DNA from: Acetobacter oryzoeni
GTDB taxonomy: Bacteria > Pseudomonadota > Alphaproteobacteria > Acetobacterales > Acetobacteraceae
Direction of reading: 5' to 3'
Length of the DNA stretch: 64,000 nucleotides
Assembly: GCF_004014775.2 (NCBI RefSeq)
Contig: NZ_CP042808.1
Location: forward strand, 372,001-436,000
This document shows, piece by piece, positions 47,436 to 56,734 of the stretch (position 1 is the first letter of the stretch; the number at the start of each line of letters is the position of its first letter). The position numbers and the translations under genes are program-made. Below the pieces are notes generated by a model, which was not told the DNA's origin, made no database searches, and was given only the letters and a program-made list of their open reading frames with translations.

Positions 47436-48443
47436 TCAGGATTTCCGGCAGTTGCGGATATGCGCCATCAGGGCGGTTAGCCCCATGGCTGTTAATGCGC
47501 CAAAAATACCGGCCCGCAAGCTGCTGGGCACAAAGAAGGTGAGCGGGCTGTCCAGCCTGCGGGAGTGTTCATCAAACGGCCCCTGCGCCCCAAAGGAACC
47601 GGGCACGGATTTGTATAAATCATCCGGCTGCGGGCCTTCTGCCCAATCATGCTCCATCTGGGCCTTGTAGCCTTTTTCTGCCATGCGGGCTTCACGGCAG
47701 CCGGGGGCAACCATGTGCCACAGGGCGGCAAAGCTGTTGGTGGCCCCAATGGAAATAGAGCGGCTGGTGCTAAAGGCCGCACGGCAAATGGCTTCTGCCG
47801 CTACTTCGGGTTCATACACCGGGCCAACGGGTTTGAGGCGCTTGCCTGTGAGGTTGCGTGTCCAGCCATAATGGGGGGTGTTGATGGCGGGCAGATCCAC
47901 CATGACCACGCGGATATTATCGGCATCGTGCAGCAGTTCTGGCCGCAGGCTTTCACAAAAGCCACGCAGGGCAGAGCGTGCCCCGTTTTCAGCAGCCTGC
48001 AGCGGCATGCCGCGCAGGTTGGGGGCCAGATCCAGATTGATAATAGCCCCTTGCCCACGCCGGCGCATAACGCCAAGTGCGGCCAATGTGCCGTTTACGC
48101 TGCCCAGATAGGTTACTTCCGTAGCACGGCGGATATCATCGGCAGAAAGGGCAGCCACCTGCCCAACCACCGTGGCCCCGGCGCAGTTGGCCCACACTGA
48201 AATGGGGCCAAGTTCTGTTTCAATACGTTCCGCCGCATCCTGCACGGCTTTGGCATCTGAAACATCCAGCGGAATCACCAATGACCGCACAGAGTGCTTG
48301 GCCAGATTTTCTGCTGTTTCCTTCAGCCGGTCTTCATTGCGGCCCAGCAGGGCAATATCAAACCCGGCGCGGCCCAGCGCACGTGCCGCCGCGCGGCCAA
48401 TACCGGCGCCTGCGCCTGTAATCACAGCTATCTGGGTTGGCAT
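47436..48443 (-). CDS. SDR-fold protein lacking the catalytic triad
   Basis: A 335-residue protein with an intact nucleotide-binding N terminus (VITGAGAGIG, residues 8-16; WANCAG near 84-89) and a C-terminal extension ending in a hydrophobic segment. It fits a long SDR subfamily by its PAINTPHYG region and C-terminal layout. The catalytic positions are replaced: the expected Ser is Leu139, the Tyr is Glu152 and the Lys is Arg156 (in PLQAAENGARSALRG). It is therefore probably not an oxidoreductase, but may bind NAD(P) or act as a scaffold. The reading frame is intact. Confidence 0.75.
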   Translation of the reverse strand: MPTQIAVITGAGAGIGRAAARALGRAGFDIALLGRNEDRLKETAENLAKHSVRSLVIPLDVSDAKAVQDAAERIETELGPISVWANCAGATVVGQVAALSADDIRRATEVTYLGSVNGTLAALGVMRRRGQGAIINLDLAPNLRGMPLQAAENGARSALRGFCESLRPELLHDADNIRVVMVDLPAINTPHYGWTRNLTGKRLKPVGPVYEPEVAAEAICRAAFSTSRSISIGATNSFAALWHMVAPGCREARMAEKGYKAQMEHDWAEGPQPDDLYKSVPGSFGAQGPFDEHSRRLDSPLTFFVPSSLRAGIFGALTAMGLTALMAHIRNCRKS

Positions 48444-48577
48444 CCGCGTTTTTTCTCCCGGTTATCAGTCAAGCAAGACGTTCAAAATCTGGCTGCCATT
48501 TTGCGCCGCAATCGGGCAGGGCACAAGCCACAGGGCAGAGGTTCTGCCCCGCGTGGGCCTAAATGCAGGTGCCAGAT

Positions 48578-49156
48578 TTACAGATATTTCAGCGCAATAA
48601 TGCCGCCTAAAAACACCACGGCAAAAGCCCCGGCCACTAGCGGCAGACGTTTTTCCAGAAAATCCTGAATAGGCGCCCCAAAGCGCCACAAAAGCCCGGC
48701 CACCAGCATAAACCGCACGCCGCGCGTAACAAGGCTGGCCAGCATAAAGGGCAGAATGGCAAAATGCGCCATGCCGCTGGCAATAGTCACAAACTTGTAG
48801 GGAATGGGCGTAAGCCCCTTGAGCAGAATAATCCACACCCCCCATTGGCGGAATTTTTCCTGCAAGGTCAGCAGCGTGCCCTCGGCGTGGTAAAAATGCA
48901 CAATCGGGCGGGCCACTGTATCTAGCAAAGCCGCGCCAATCAGCCAGCCCAAAAGCCCCCCGGCCACACTGGCAATGGTGCAGATGGCCGCATAAACCCA
49001 TGCCTTTTGCCTATGCGCCAGCACCATGGGCACCAGCAGCGTTTCTGGCGGGAGGGGAAAAAAGCTGGCTTCTGCAAAAGCCAGCGCCGCCAGCCATAAA
49101 GGTGCGTAGGGGCTGGCAGCGTGCCGCAAAACGCGGGCATAAAGGCGGTTTAGCAT
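48578..49156 (-). CDS. YqaA family membrane protein (DedA/VTT fold)
   Basis: A 192-residue inner-membrane protein with about five hydrophobic stretches. The motif AEASFFPLPPETLLVPMVLA near residues 27-46 and LKGLTPIPYKFVTIASGM near 112-130 are hallmarks of the YqaA/DedA group, which is linked to lipid movement across the membrane. A stop region and short gap separate it from the small gene upstream. Confidence 0.85.
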   Translation of the reverse strand: MLNRLYARVLRHAASPYAPLWLAALAFAEASFFPLPPETLLVPMVLAHRQKAWVYAAICTIASVAGGLLGWLIGAALLDTVARPIVHFYHAEGTLLTLQEKFRQWGVWIILLKGLTPIPYKFVTIASGMAHFAILPFMLASLVTRGVRFMLVAGLLWRFGAPIQDFLEKRLPLVAGAFAVVFLGGIIALKYL

Positions 49157-49169
49157 ATGGGTTTAAAAA

Positions 49170-49379
49170 CTACATCCGTTCACGGCGCAGAACATCCTCC
49201 GCCTTGGCGTGGATGGTATCATATTCTTCCTGCGTGAGGTTACCCCGGTGCAGCATTTCACTGGCACGGGCCAGCGCATCACGCGCGTGGGTGGCATCGG
49301 GTATGGGGTAGCGGCGGCCGGGCAGGGCAAAGGCATCATCCGGCAGAGCGTTGCGTTCTTCAGTTGTCAGCTTAGACAT
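49170..49379 (-). CDS. Small conserved hypothetical protein overlapping the MATE gene
   Basis: A 69-residue acidic and basic helical protein. AGGAAG lies eight bases before the ATG at 49379 on the minus strand, a good start signal. The sequence ALPDDAFALPGRRYPIPDATHARDALARASEML resembles small proteins often found in phage-derived and soil bacteria clusters, but the function is unknown. Its first eight bases overlap the end of the MATE gene, so translation is probably coupled. Confidence 0.7.
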   Translation of the reverse strand: MSKLTTEERNALPDDAFALPGRRYPIPDATHARDALARASEMLHRGNLTQEEYDTIHAKAEDVLRRERM

Positions 49380-50868
49380 GGTTGGTCTTCCTGTCTTCCT
49401 CACATAGTTCAGAGGCACTTTCCAGTTCATCCAGTTCCGCCATGGCAGCTTCTGCGCTGGTGGTGGGAACATCGGAAACCGGCGTGCTGCTCCGCACTCC
49501 CGCTGCCAGAGGATGCTGTGCGGGAGAGACTTCTAATGTTTGTGTCACACGGAACGCCGTCAAGACCGCGAAGGACCCAAACACCACTGCCCCCAGCGCT
49601 TGCCCGGCCTGCACGCCAAGCGGGCCAAAGCGTGCACCCATCATGACAAACGGAATGGTGCCCAGCGTGGCCCGCCCCCAGTTAAAGGCAGTGGAATACA
49701 GCGGAAAACCAAGGTTATTAAAGGCGGCGTTGGCCACAAACAGCATACCCACAAACAGGTAACTGCCGATTGTCCATGTGCAGAACAGATGGATAAGGGC
49801 TGCGGCATCACCCTGCGCATTATACATGGCCACAACCCCGTTCTGCACACAGAACAGGAAAACCCATGTGGCCCCTACGCTCAGAATAACCAGTTTAAGG
49901 GCGGCGCGCAGTGTTTCACGCACACGGTCACACTGCCCGGCCCCGATGTTTTGCCCCATAATGGGGCCAACTGAGCCGGTAAGCGCAAAAACCAGCGCAA
50001 ACAGCACGGGCACCGTGCGCTCGATAGAAGCTTGCCCCGCAACAGCGGCCAGCCCAAAGCGCGCCATGGCCTGCGTAACGTACACCCCCCCAACAGGTGT
50101 GGCCAGATTGGTGAGAATGGCCGGAAAAGCCACCGAGGCCACGCGCTTGGTGTCTGGCAGAATACGGTGGAGCTGCGGCATGGCCAGCATATCGTGCCGC
50201 AATGCGCCCCGCAGGCCCACTGTGGCCACAACGGTGCGTGAAAGCACAGTGCTAATGGCCGCTCCGGTAAGCCCTTCATGCAGCCCAAAAATAAACAGCG
50301 GGTCCAGCACCGCAGCCACAACGGCACCCAGCAACGTAATGTGCATGGAGCCCTTGGCATCCCCCACCACACGCATGAGGGAGGAGGACCCCATGCCCGC
50401 GCAAATAAGCGGCAATGCGGGGCTGACGGTGCGCAGGAAGGTGGTGGCGTTGGCCAAGGCCTCACCGCGCGCGCCAAACAGTTCCAGAATGGGGTGGGCA
50501 AATATCATGGTGCCCACACCCAGCACCGTTGCCAGCCCGATCATGACGGTAAGGGCGGAGGAGGCAATGCCCCGTGCTTCATCCGCGCGGCCTGCGCCAA
50601 TTTCACGCGCAGTGGCGGCACTTATGCCAATGGTCAGCCCGATGGAAACGGCAATCTGCAAGCCAATAACAGCCCCGGCAAAGCCAATGGCCGCCGTAAG
50701 GGCCGTGTTACCCAGGTGGCTGATATACACCATATTGAGCATATCCACCGCAAACACCGCCATAAGGCCAATGGCCCCGGTGCCAGCCATAACCAGCACG
50801 TGGCGCATGATGCTGCCGGTGGTAAAGCAGGCCTTGTGACGTCCGCCAGGCGGGGAGGGCCGGTTCAT
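49372..50868 (-). CDS. MATE family efflux transporter
   Basis: A 498-residue membrane protein with 12 predicted segments. MATE motifs include the GAVIGLQIAVSIGLTIGISAATAREIGAGR region in the first half and GPIMGQNIGAGQCDRVRETLRAA in the second. Members export cationic drugs or metabolites in exchange for Na+ or H+. The last ~50 residues form a Ser/Ala/Glu-rich soluble tail, longer than usual for the family. The stop lies inside the start of the next small gene. Confidence 0.9.
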   Translation of the reverse strand: MNRPSPPGGRHKACFTTGSIMRHVLVMAGTGAIGLMAVFAVDMLNMVYISHLGNTALTAAIGFAGAVIGLQIAVSIGLTIGISAATAREIGAGRADEARGIASSALTVMIGLATVLGVGTMIFAHPILELFGARGEALANATTFLRTVSPALPLICAGMGSSSLMRVVGDAKGSMHITLLGAVVAAVLDPLFIFGLHEGLTGAAISTVLSRTVVATVGLRGALRHDMLAMPQLHRILPDTKRVASVAFPAILTNLATPVGGVYVTQAMARFGLAAVAGQASIERTVPVLFALVFALTGSVGPIMGQNIGAGQCDRVRETLRAALKLVILSVGATWVFLFCVQNGVVAMYNAQGDAAALIHLFCTWTIGSYLFVGMLFVANAAFNNLGFPLYSTAFNWGRATLGTIPFVMMGARFGPLGVQAGQALGAVVFGSFAVLTAFRVTQTLEVSPAQHPLAAGVRSSTPVSDVPTTSAEAAMAELDELESASELCEEDRKTNHV

Positions 50869-51012
50869 TCATGCTCCGTGTGGGCTGTGCTGCGCGCGTG
50901 CCGGTGTGTGCGTTGAGTATGTCATGACTTGTGCCCCCTGCGAACAGGGAGAACACGGAACATCTGCCCTGAAAGGCGTGCAAGCCCGAATAATGTGCCC
51001 CAAGCGCCGGGG

Positions 51013-51819
51013 TTAGGGGGCTGGGGGTGCGTCTTCCGGCTTTTCTTCGTCTGCTTTGCGCTCCAGCGGGCGGCCTAAATATGCCTCCAGCACTTGCTCG
51101 GTAGGGCCATCCATCCGCACCTGCCCCTGATCCAGCCAGATCAGGCGGTTGCACCAATCGGCCATCACATCCGCCATATGGCTGGAGAGCACCAGAATAT
51201 CGGCGCGGGAGACAAGGTTTTCAAGCCGGGCGCGGGCACGGTTACGGAAGGAGGCATCCCCCGCCATAAACCATTCATCCATCAGCAGCACATCGGGCAT
51301 GATAGCCGTGGCCAGCCCAAAGGAAAGGCGCACCATCATGCCCGAACTATAGGTGTTTACGGGCAGGTCCATAAACGCGCCAAGGCTGGCAAAGCTTTCC
51401 ACATCAGCTTCAACCTGTGCTGTCTGTTCCGTGCTCAGGCCAGAGAACATGCCGCGTAGGCGAATGTTCTCCCGCCCGGTCAGGTCCATGTTCATGCCCA
51501 GTGCGGGGTCTAGCAACGTGCCAATGCTACCGCGCACTGTCACACTGCCGCCTACGGGTTCATAAATACCGGCCAATGCGCGCAACAGCGTGGTTTTGCC
51601 TGCACCATTGCCGCCTACAAGGCCCAGCCTGTCTCCCGGTTGCAGGGTAAAGCTGACCCCTTTAAGCGCCTGCACCACCACGCGGTCTCGGTTATCGTGC
51701 ATGAAGCGCGTGTTGAGCGTGCGGCCCAGCGTTTTGCTGAGCGATTTGCGCAGGCTGCGGGCATTGCCATGATACAGCGGAAAGGTGATTTGCAGGTTTT
51801 CAACTGCAATATCCGTCAT
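51013..51819 (-). CDS. ABC exporter ATP-binding protein (Wzt/KpsT type)
   Basis: A 268-residue ATPase. Walker A is GLVGGNGAGKTTLLRALAG, the signature NTYSSGMMVRLSFGLA, and Walker B DVLLMDEWFMAGD. The GSIGTLLDPALGMNMDLTGRENIRLRG region is typical of polysaccharide/polyol-phosphate export ATPases. I start at ATG 51819, five bases after the permease stop. It powers export of a polysaccharide or similar glycan through its partner permease. Confidence 0.88.
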   Translation of the reverse strand: MTDIAVENLQITFPLYHGNARSLRKSLSKTLGRTLNTRFMHDNRDRVVVQALKGVSFTLQPGDRLGLVGGNGAGKTTLLRALAGIYEPVGGSVTVRGSIGTLLDPALGMNMDLTGRENIRLRGMFSGLSTEQTAQVEADVESFASLGAFMDLPVNTYSSGMMVRLSFGLATAIMPDVLLMDEWFMAGDASFRNRARARLENLVSRADILVLSSHMADVMADWCNRLIWLDQGQVRMDGPTEQVLEAYLGRPLERKADEEKPEDAPPAP

Positions 51820-51824
51820 GCGCC

Positions 51825-52745
51825 TTACACCCAGTATGCCAGCCGTGTGCGCATACGGGCGAACAGGCAGAAGGTTGCAACAATCAGCACGGCAGACCAC
51901 CCAAGGGCCGCAGGCCATACGGTGGTTTGCATCACATCCCCCGTAAAGGGTGCGCGCAGAATTTCAATCAGCGGGTAGAAGGGGTCCAGCAACAGCCATG
52001 CCTGCCCGGTTGTCATTAACTGGGGGGACCACAAAATGGGCGTCACAAAGAACATCACCTGCGTCAGGCTGGCCACAATGGGGGGCACATCCCTAAAGCG
52101 CGCGCCCAGAATGCCCAGCAAAAGCACGGCAAAAAAGCAGTCTACCAGCCACAGGCCCGTGGCGGGCAGCACAGTCCATGACCATTTGGGCGAGACGTGA
52201 AACCACAAAAACACCCCAGCCACCACGGGCACGTTATGCGCAAACACCAAAATGTTGCGCACAGCCACACGCAGCACGTGCAGGGAATACGGCATGCGGG
52301 CGGCATGAATAAGCCGCGCCGCCCCCGTGAAGGTGCCGCAGCCTTCCTGCATGGTGCCGCCTACAAAGCCCCATAACACCAGAGAAAGGGTAAGGAAGGG
52401 CAGATAGGTGTGCACATCCGTGTTGAGCAGATACGCATACAGCACGCCCATGGCCGCCACCATAATGGCGGTAGTGGCCGTAAGCCAGAACGGCCCGAGA
52501 ATGGAGCCACGATACCGCAGCCGAATATCCAGCCAGGCCAGTGTAAGCCCCAGCCGCGCATGGCGGAAGCCGCGCGCAAAATCCTGCGCGGCATGCACAA
52601 AGTAGGAAAAACCACGTTCTGGCACCAAATGCAGCACAGGTTGGCCCTTTGGCTGCGGGGCGTGCTGCGGCGCAGCCGAAAGAGGGGGCTGTTTTTTTAC
52701 GGCGCGTTCTTCCTGCGTATCCGGCAAGGTGGGCGTGCTGTTCAT
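51825..52745 (-). CDS. ABC exporter permease (Wzm/KpsM type)
   Basis: A 306-residue ABC-2 type permease with about six membrane segments. The N-terminal cytoplasmic stretch is followed by LTLAWLDIRLRYRGSILGPFWLT, the conserved region of polysaccharide exporter permeases, and a C-terminal FFVTPILWSP loop. Starts at 52745 (listed) and 52793 are both open; neither has a clear ribosome binding site, and a TATAAT on the minus strand at 52809-52814 would put a start close to 52800. No glycan synthesis genes are adjacent. Confidence 0.82.
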   Translation of the reverse strand: MNSTPTLPDTQEERAVKKQPPLSAAPQHAPQPKGQPVLHLVPERGFSYFVHAAQDFARGFRHARLGLTLAWLDIRLRYRGSILGPFWLTATTAIMVAAMGVLYAYLLNTDVHTYLPFLTLSLVLWGFVGGTMQEGCGTFTGAARLIHAARMPYSLHVLRVAVRNILVFAHNVPVVAGVFLWFHVSPKWSWTVLPATGLWLVDCFFAVLLLGILGARFRDVPPIVASLTQVMFFVTPILWSPQLMTTGQAWLLLDPFYPLIEILRAPFTGDVMQTTVWPAALGWSAVLIVATFCLFARMRTRLAYWV

Positions 52746-52978
52746 GGTGTTTAACGCGATAGAGAACCCTGCCTGTTTGTGCAAGGTTGGCATGCTTTTT
52801 ATGCTGCCATTATAACCCGCCACACAGGCCCATCTGGGCCCAAAGCAGCGCGTTATTTCCGCAACGATTGGCAGGAAAACACTCCACAGAGATGACAACA
52901 GGCCCCGTGGTTGCTACACCCGGCCCGCCGGAGAGCCCTTTTTTCGTTCCACACCTAAGGCCGGGAACCGTCCTTGTC

Positions 52979-53911
52979 ATGAAAATCGTCGCCTGTAACA
53001 GCAACCTCCCACTTGCCGAAGCCGTTGCCGCGGAGCTGAACCTCCCCCTCTGCAACGCCACCGTGCGCCGCTTTGCGGACATGGAGGTGTTTGTAGAAAT
53101 CCACGAAAATGTACGTGGTGAGGACGTGTTCGTTATCCAGAGCACCTGCACCCCCACCAATGATAACCTGATGGAACTGCTGATCATGCTGGATGCGCTG
53201 CGCCGTGGTTCGGCCAAGCGTATTACCGCAGTGATGCCCTATTTTGGTTATGCCCGGCAGGATCGTAAATCCGGCCCGCGTACGCCTATCAGCGCCAAGC
53301 TGGTTGCGAATCTGCTGGTAGAAGCCGGTGCCAGCCGCGTGCTCACGCTGGATCTGCACGCCATGCAAATTCAGGGTTTCTTTGATATCCCGGTGGACAA
53401 TCTGTACGCCGCACCGCTGTTTGTGCGCGACATTCGCTCCCACTACGGAGACCGTGATCTGATGATCGTCTCCCCCGATGTGGGTGGTGTGGTGCGTGCC
53501 CGCCAGCTGGCCCAGCGCCTGAACACGGATCTGGCCATTATTGACAAACGGCGTGAACGCGCAGGCGTTTCCGAAGTGATGAACGTGATTGGTGATGTGC
53601 GCGGCCGCCACTGCCTGCTGGTAGATGATATTGTGGATAGCGGTGGTTCACTGTGCAACGCAGCCCGTGCCATTGCCGAGCAGGGTGCTGCATCTGTGGG
53701 CGCATACGTGACACATGGTGTGCTGACAGGGCAGGCCGTGGAACGCATTGCCGATTCGCCTATCGAAATGCTGACACTGACAGACAGCATCCGCGCCACG
53801 GAAAAAGTTATGGCTGCGCGCAATATCCGCCAGATCACCATTTCCGGCCTGCTGGCACGCGCCATTCATGCTGTGGCGGATGAAAGCTCCGTTTCCTCCC
53901 TGTTCGATTGA
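52979..53911 (+). CDS. prs: Ribose-phosphate pyrophosphokinase
   Basis: A 310-residue PRPP synthase, making PRPP from ribose 5-phosphate and ATP for nucleotide, His and NAD synthesis. The start is ATG 52979 because family members begin [13 protein letters not shown]. Motifs present: [40 protein letters not shown] (flexible loop and Mg site), and the PRPP-binding [17 protein letters not shown]. It is followed by a histidine phosphatase gene. Confidence 0.96.
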   Translation: MKIVACNSNLPLAEAVAAELNLPLCNATVRRFADMEVFVEIHENVRGEDVFVIQSTCTPTNDNLMELLIMLDALRRGSAKRITAVMPYFGYARQDRKSGPRTPISAKLVANLLVEAGASRVLTLDLHAMQIQGFFDIPVDNLYAAPLFVRDIRSHYGDRDLMIVSPDVGGVVRARQLAQRLNTDLAIIDKRRERAGVSEVMNVIGDVRGRHCLLVDDIVDSGGSLCNAARAIAEQGAASVGAYVTHGVLTGQAVERIADSPIEMLTLTDSIRATEKVMAARNIRQITISGLLARAIHAVADESSVSSLFD

Positions 53912-53922
53912 TCCGAGGCCCT

Positions 53923-54525
53923 ATGAGCACGCTTTTCCCCCGCCCATACTGGTATTTGCGCCATGGCCAGACAGACTGGAACCGGGCTGGTCTTTCTCAG
54001 GGGCGCACCGATGTGCCCTTGAATGAAACCGGCATTGACCAAGCTGTGGCGGCGGGAAAGCTGCTTGAGGTTGCCCTGCGTGCCGCAGGAGAAAATGGGG
54101 TAACGCGCATTGTGTGCTCTCCGCTGGAGCGTGCTTTGCGCACTGCCACCATTGTGCGTGATGCGCTTATCACCCACGGCCTGCCAGCCTTGCCGCTGGA
54201 TGTGGATACGGGGCTGGAGGAAGTCTGCTTTGGTGAGCAGGAAGGCCAGCCGATAGGGGATTGGTATAATAGCTGGATTGCCGGTGAGTACACCCCACCG
54301 GGGGCAGAAACATTTGCTGCCCTGCGCCAGCGCGCTACAGATGCCGTAAACCGGGCCACACAGGCTCCCGGTCGGCCGCTGATTGTGGCACATGGGGCGC
54401 TGTTCCGTGCTTTGCGCGCCGCTATGTCTTTGCCTGCCAATGTGCGCCTGCCCAACGCCATTCCGCTAAGCTTGGAGCCAGAGGCAGATGACCGTTGGGA
54501 ACTGCGGGAACTGATAGACGCGTAA
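53923..54525 (+). CDS. Histidine phosphatase family protein
   Basis: A 200-residue phosphoglycerate mutase-like protein. The phosphohistidine motif is LRHGQTDWNRAGLSQGRTDVPL near residue 12; the second Arg-rich segment is CSPLERALRTA, the Glu is in GLEEVCFGEQEG, and the second His lies in VAHGALFRALR. It could dephosphorylate a sugar phosphate or nucleotide. It follows prs by 11 bases and probably shares its transcript. Confidence 0.86.
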   Translation: MSTLFPRPYWYLRHGQTDWNRAGLSQGRTDVPLNETGIDQAVAAGKLLEVALRAAGENGVTRIVCSPLERALRTATIVRDALITHGLPALPLDVDTGLEEVCFGEQEGQPIGDWYNSWIAGEYTPPGAETFAALRQRATDAVNRATQAPGRPLIVAHGALFRALRAAMSLPANVRLPNAIPLSLEPEADDRWELRELIDA

Positions 54526-54528
54526 GCG

Positions 54529-55977
54529 TTAGTTCTGGAGCTTATAGAGTTCGAACGAAAGATCAGATGCGTCTATTTTGTGGCGCGTCTTTTTATGTAC
54601 CGTGCGCACAGCGTACACCTGCTGATAATGGTTTTGTAAAACAGCGCAGACTGGCTGTTCTATGGCGCCCGTCTGGCATCCGGCATAGGGCAGCATAACA
54701 AAAGCAGGGTGCTGTGCCAGATCATCCAGATAATGCTGTACGGCCTGTTTTTTGAAAATAATGTCTATATGATCCCGAAACAGGTAACGGTCTGCGCTTA
54801 TCAGGTTTGCCATGTAAAAATGGGCATGATGGGCCCGGATATTCAGCACCTTTTGCCCGGCAGCCATATTGGCAATCTGGGCGTAATCTATTTTTTCTAA
54901 GTTCTGGTGCAGCGCCAGATTAGCACGTATTTCCTGCCCCCCGGAAAAAAGCGTGAGCGCGCAAGCAGGAGCCAGTGCGCCTATTGGCAACGTACCTTTC
55001 TGTTGTGCCAATAGCACCAGCATGATGCTGAGGGGCGCAAACCACAGCCCCGAATAATGGCTGAATGCGTGGCCAGAAAGCAAAGCCGCAGGCACCGAGG
55101 AGATAAACCACAGCGTAAGCAATGTGGTATCCGGTGTTGGGGCTGTTTTAAGTATGGATTTCTGCCCGAACCATTTGATGAGAATAGGTGAAAAAACGGC
55201 CAGATAAGCGGCCAGCAGCAGAACAGCCTTTATGCGTTTTGAAAGTTTGCCGCTGTAAGCATGTAAAAACTGATGCTGCAGCGCAAAGTAATCAGCCAGC
55301 GCATGATGCCCCTGTATAAAATATGGCGTAAACAACGCAGCCAAACCGCCACAGGTGCCAATAGCAAACAAAATTATATTTAAAGCCGGGCGTGTATTTG
55401 CCAGTAATAAAAAACATACAGGCAGAAACAGGCAAATACCTTCCAGATAATTTATGTTCACCGTAAGGCCAAACATAACCCCGGCAGCCAGAAGCCATAA
55501 AATGCGGGGTGCGGGCTGAATGGTGGCAAGTATGCCTTTGCGGGCCAGCCAGAGTACGGCCAGTTCTGTTGTGATCAGAAGTGTTTCTGTATTTCCGGCC
55601 AGCAGCTCAAATGGCGCGCCCAGCAGCGCGAGTGCCGCAAAAACCCATAGCCAGCGTGTGTGCCATATACTGCGGGCCATGGCTGCAAATGCAGCAAGAG
55701 AGAGCAGGGCCAGCACCGTAAACTTGCCAACAGGTAACTGGGCTGTAAGCGCATCCCACACACCATACAGCACATAAATACCAAAGGGTTTATGATCGAA
55801 CACATACTGGTAAGGCAGCATATGGTCTTGCAGCAGCCCCCGGCCAATAAGTGCGTAAAATGTTGTATCGGCAGTGGAGAAGGGGAGGATCAGGTAAGAA
55901 AAAATATAAAAAATACTGCATAAAGATATAATAAAAATAAATATCTTGTTTTTGAAAATGCTCTGTAAATCCAACAT
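54529..55977 (-). CDS. Membrane glycosyltransferase-like protein
   Basis: A 482-residue protein with about ten hydrophobic segments and a soluble C-terminal third. The N-terminal segment DTTFYALIGRGLLQDHMLPYQYVFDHKPFGIYVLYGVWD resembles the first luminal loop of PMT/ArnT-type glycosyltransferases (the Asp and DHKPFG positions), which transfer sugars from lipid carriers. The family link is by pattern only. The gene is A+T-richer than its neighbours and Ile/Phe-rich, suggesting acquisition by transfer. Three bases separate its stop from the phosphatase stop; the two genes converge. Confidence 0.6.
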   Translation of the reverse strand: MLDLQSIFKNKIFIFIISLCSIFYIFSYLILPFSTADTTFYALIGRGLLQDHMLPYQYVFDHKPFGIYVLYGVWDALTAQLPVGKFTVLALLSLAAFAAMARSIWHTRWLWVFAALALLGAPFELLAGNTETLLITTELAVLWLARKGILATIQPAPRILWLLAAGVMFGLTVNINYLEGICLFLPVCFLLLANTRPALNIILFAIGTCGGLAALFTPYFIQGHHALADYFALQHQFLHAYSGKLSKRIKAVLLLAAYLAVFSPILIKWFGQKSILKTAPTPDTTLLTLWFISSVPAALLSGHAFSHYSGLWFAPLSIMLVLLAQQKGTLPIGALAPACALTLFSGGQEIRANLALHQNLEKIDYAQIANMAAGQKVLNIRAHHAHFYMANLISADRYLFRDHIDIIFKKQAVQHYLDDLAQHPAFVMLPYAGCQTGAIEQPVCAVLQNHYQQVYAVRTVHKKTRHKIDASDLSFELYKLQN

Positions 55978-56055
55978 AATCCTTCCCCTGTTCGAAAGTG
56001 TGGATATTCACGCAGGGAAAAGGAAGTAAAGGGAAAATAAGTTAAATAATTTTCT

Positions 56056-56096
56056 AAAAAACATGGCAGAATAGCCAAGCGGCAGCTTCTGCCATG
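56056..56096 (-). terminator. Terminator of the YidB-like gene
   Basis: CATGGCAGAA (56062-56071) and TTCTGCCATG (56087-56096) form a perfect ten-base stem; read on the minus strand it is followed by a six-T run. Confidence 0.85.
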
Positions 56097-56120
56097 CTTA
56101 TCTTAACAGTGTTGAGCACA

Positions 56121-56540
56121 TTATACGGCGGGCGTGTGTTCCTGCGGGGAAATGCGGTTTCTTTGCGGAAACAGAGAGGGATCATGCAGGGCACGCAGGC
56201 GCACGCACCGGGGCAGAAGCCTGCGGATAATGTGCATGGTGGCGGTATCGGAAAGCCCTGTCTGTTCAGAAAACCAATCCAGCTCTTCCTGTAGGAAAAA
56301 GCCGCGTACTTCTGCTTCAGATGCCGGAGGACTGTGGGGGGCGGTCTGCCACCGGCGGATGGTGGAAATCATGCCCATGGCTTCTGCCCGCTGTTCCAGC
56401 TTACTGGGGTGATCCGGGGCAGGAACAGGGCCAAGAACCTCGTTTAGCGCGCTTAACAGGCCGGATTTGTTAAACCATGCGGCAGTTACAAAGTCTCCCA
56501 CGCTGGAAATGGCGTTGGAGACGGAGTTCAGGAATGTCAT
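56121..56540 (-). CDS. YidB/DUF937-like small protein
   Basis: A 139-residue protein. The C-terminal portion (EELDWFSEQTGLSDTATMHIIRRLLPRCVRLRALHDPSLFP) follows the spacing of YidB/DUF937 domains (short helix, Gly-Leu-Ser turn, LLP). The N-terminal half looks helical with no known match. Length and the missing N-terminal part of the domain make the family assignment tentative. No signal peptide. It is between two terminators and probably monocistronic. Confidence 0.5.
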   Translation of the reverse strand: MTFLNSVSNAISSVGDFVTAAWFNKSGLLSALNEVLGPVPAPDHPSKLEQRAEAMGMISTIRRWQTAPHSPPASEAEVRGFFLQEELDWFSEQTGLSDTATMHIIRRLLPRCVRLRALHDPSLFPQRNRISPQEHTPAV

Positions 56541-56620
56541 GAAAACCTCCCGTCTTTATAAAAGGGGTGCATACTGCCAACGGCGCGTGGGCGCAGAGAG
56601 TTTCCATGTGCTCAAAAAAT

Positions 56621-56651
56621 AAAAACCGCCCCCAAAGCAAGGGCGGTTTTT
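56621..56651. terminator. Terminator between the small secreted gene and the YidB-like gene
   Basis: AAAAACCGCCC and GGGCGGTTTTT form a perfect stem with A- and T-runs on both sides. It ends the minus-strand secreted-protein message. Confidence 0.85.
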
Positions 56652-56734
56652 ACAAACAGACCATCTGCCACAGCCATCAGCCTTAAGCCATATGGTGTGG
56701 CAATGCGTGGCGGGCGTGGCCGCCTTTTTCTGTA

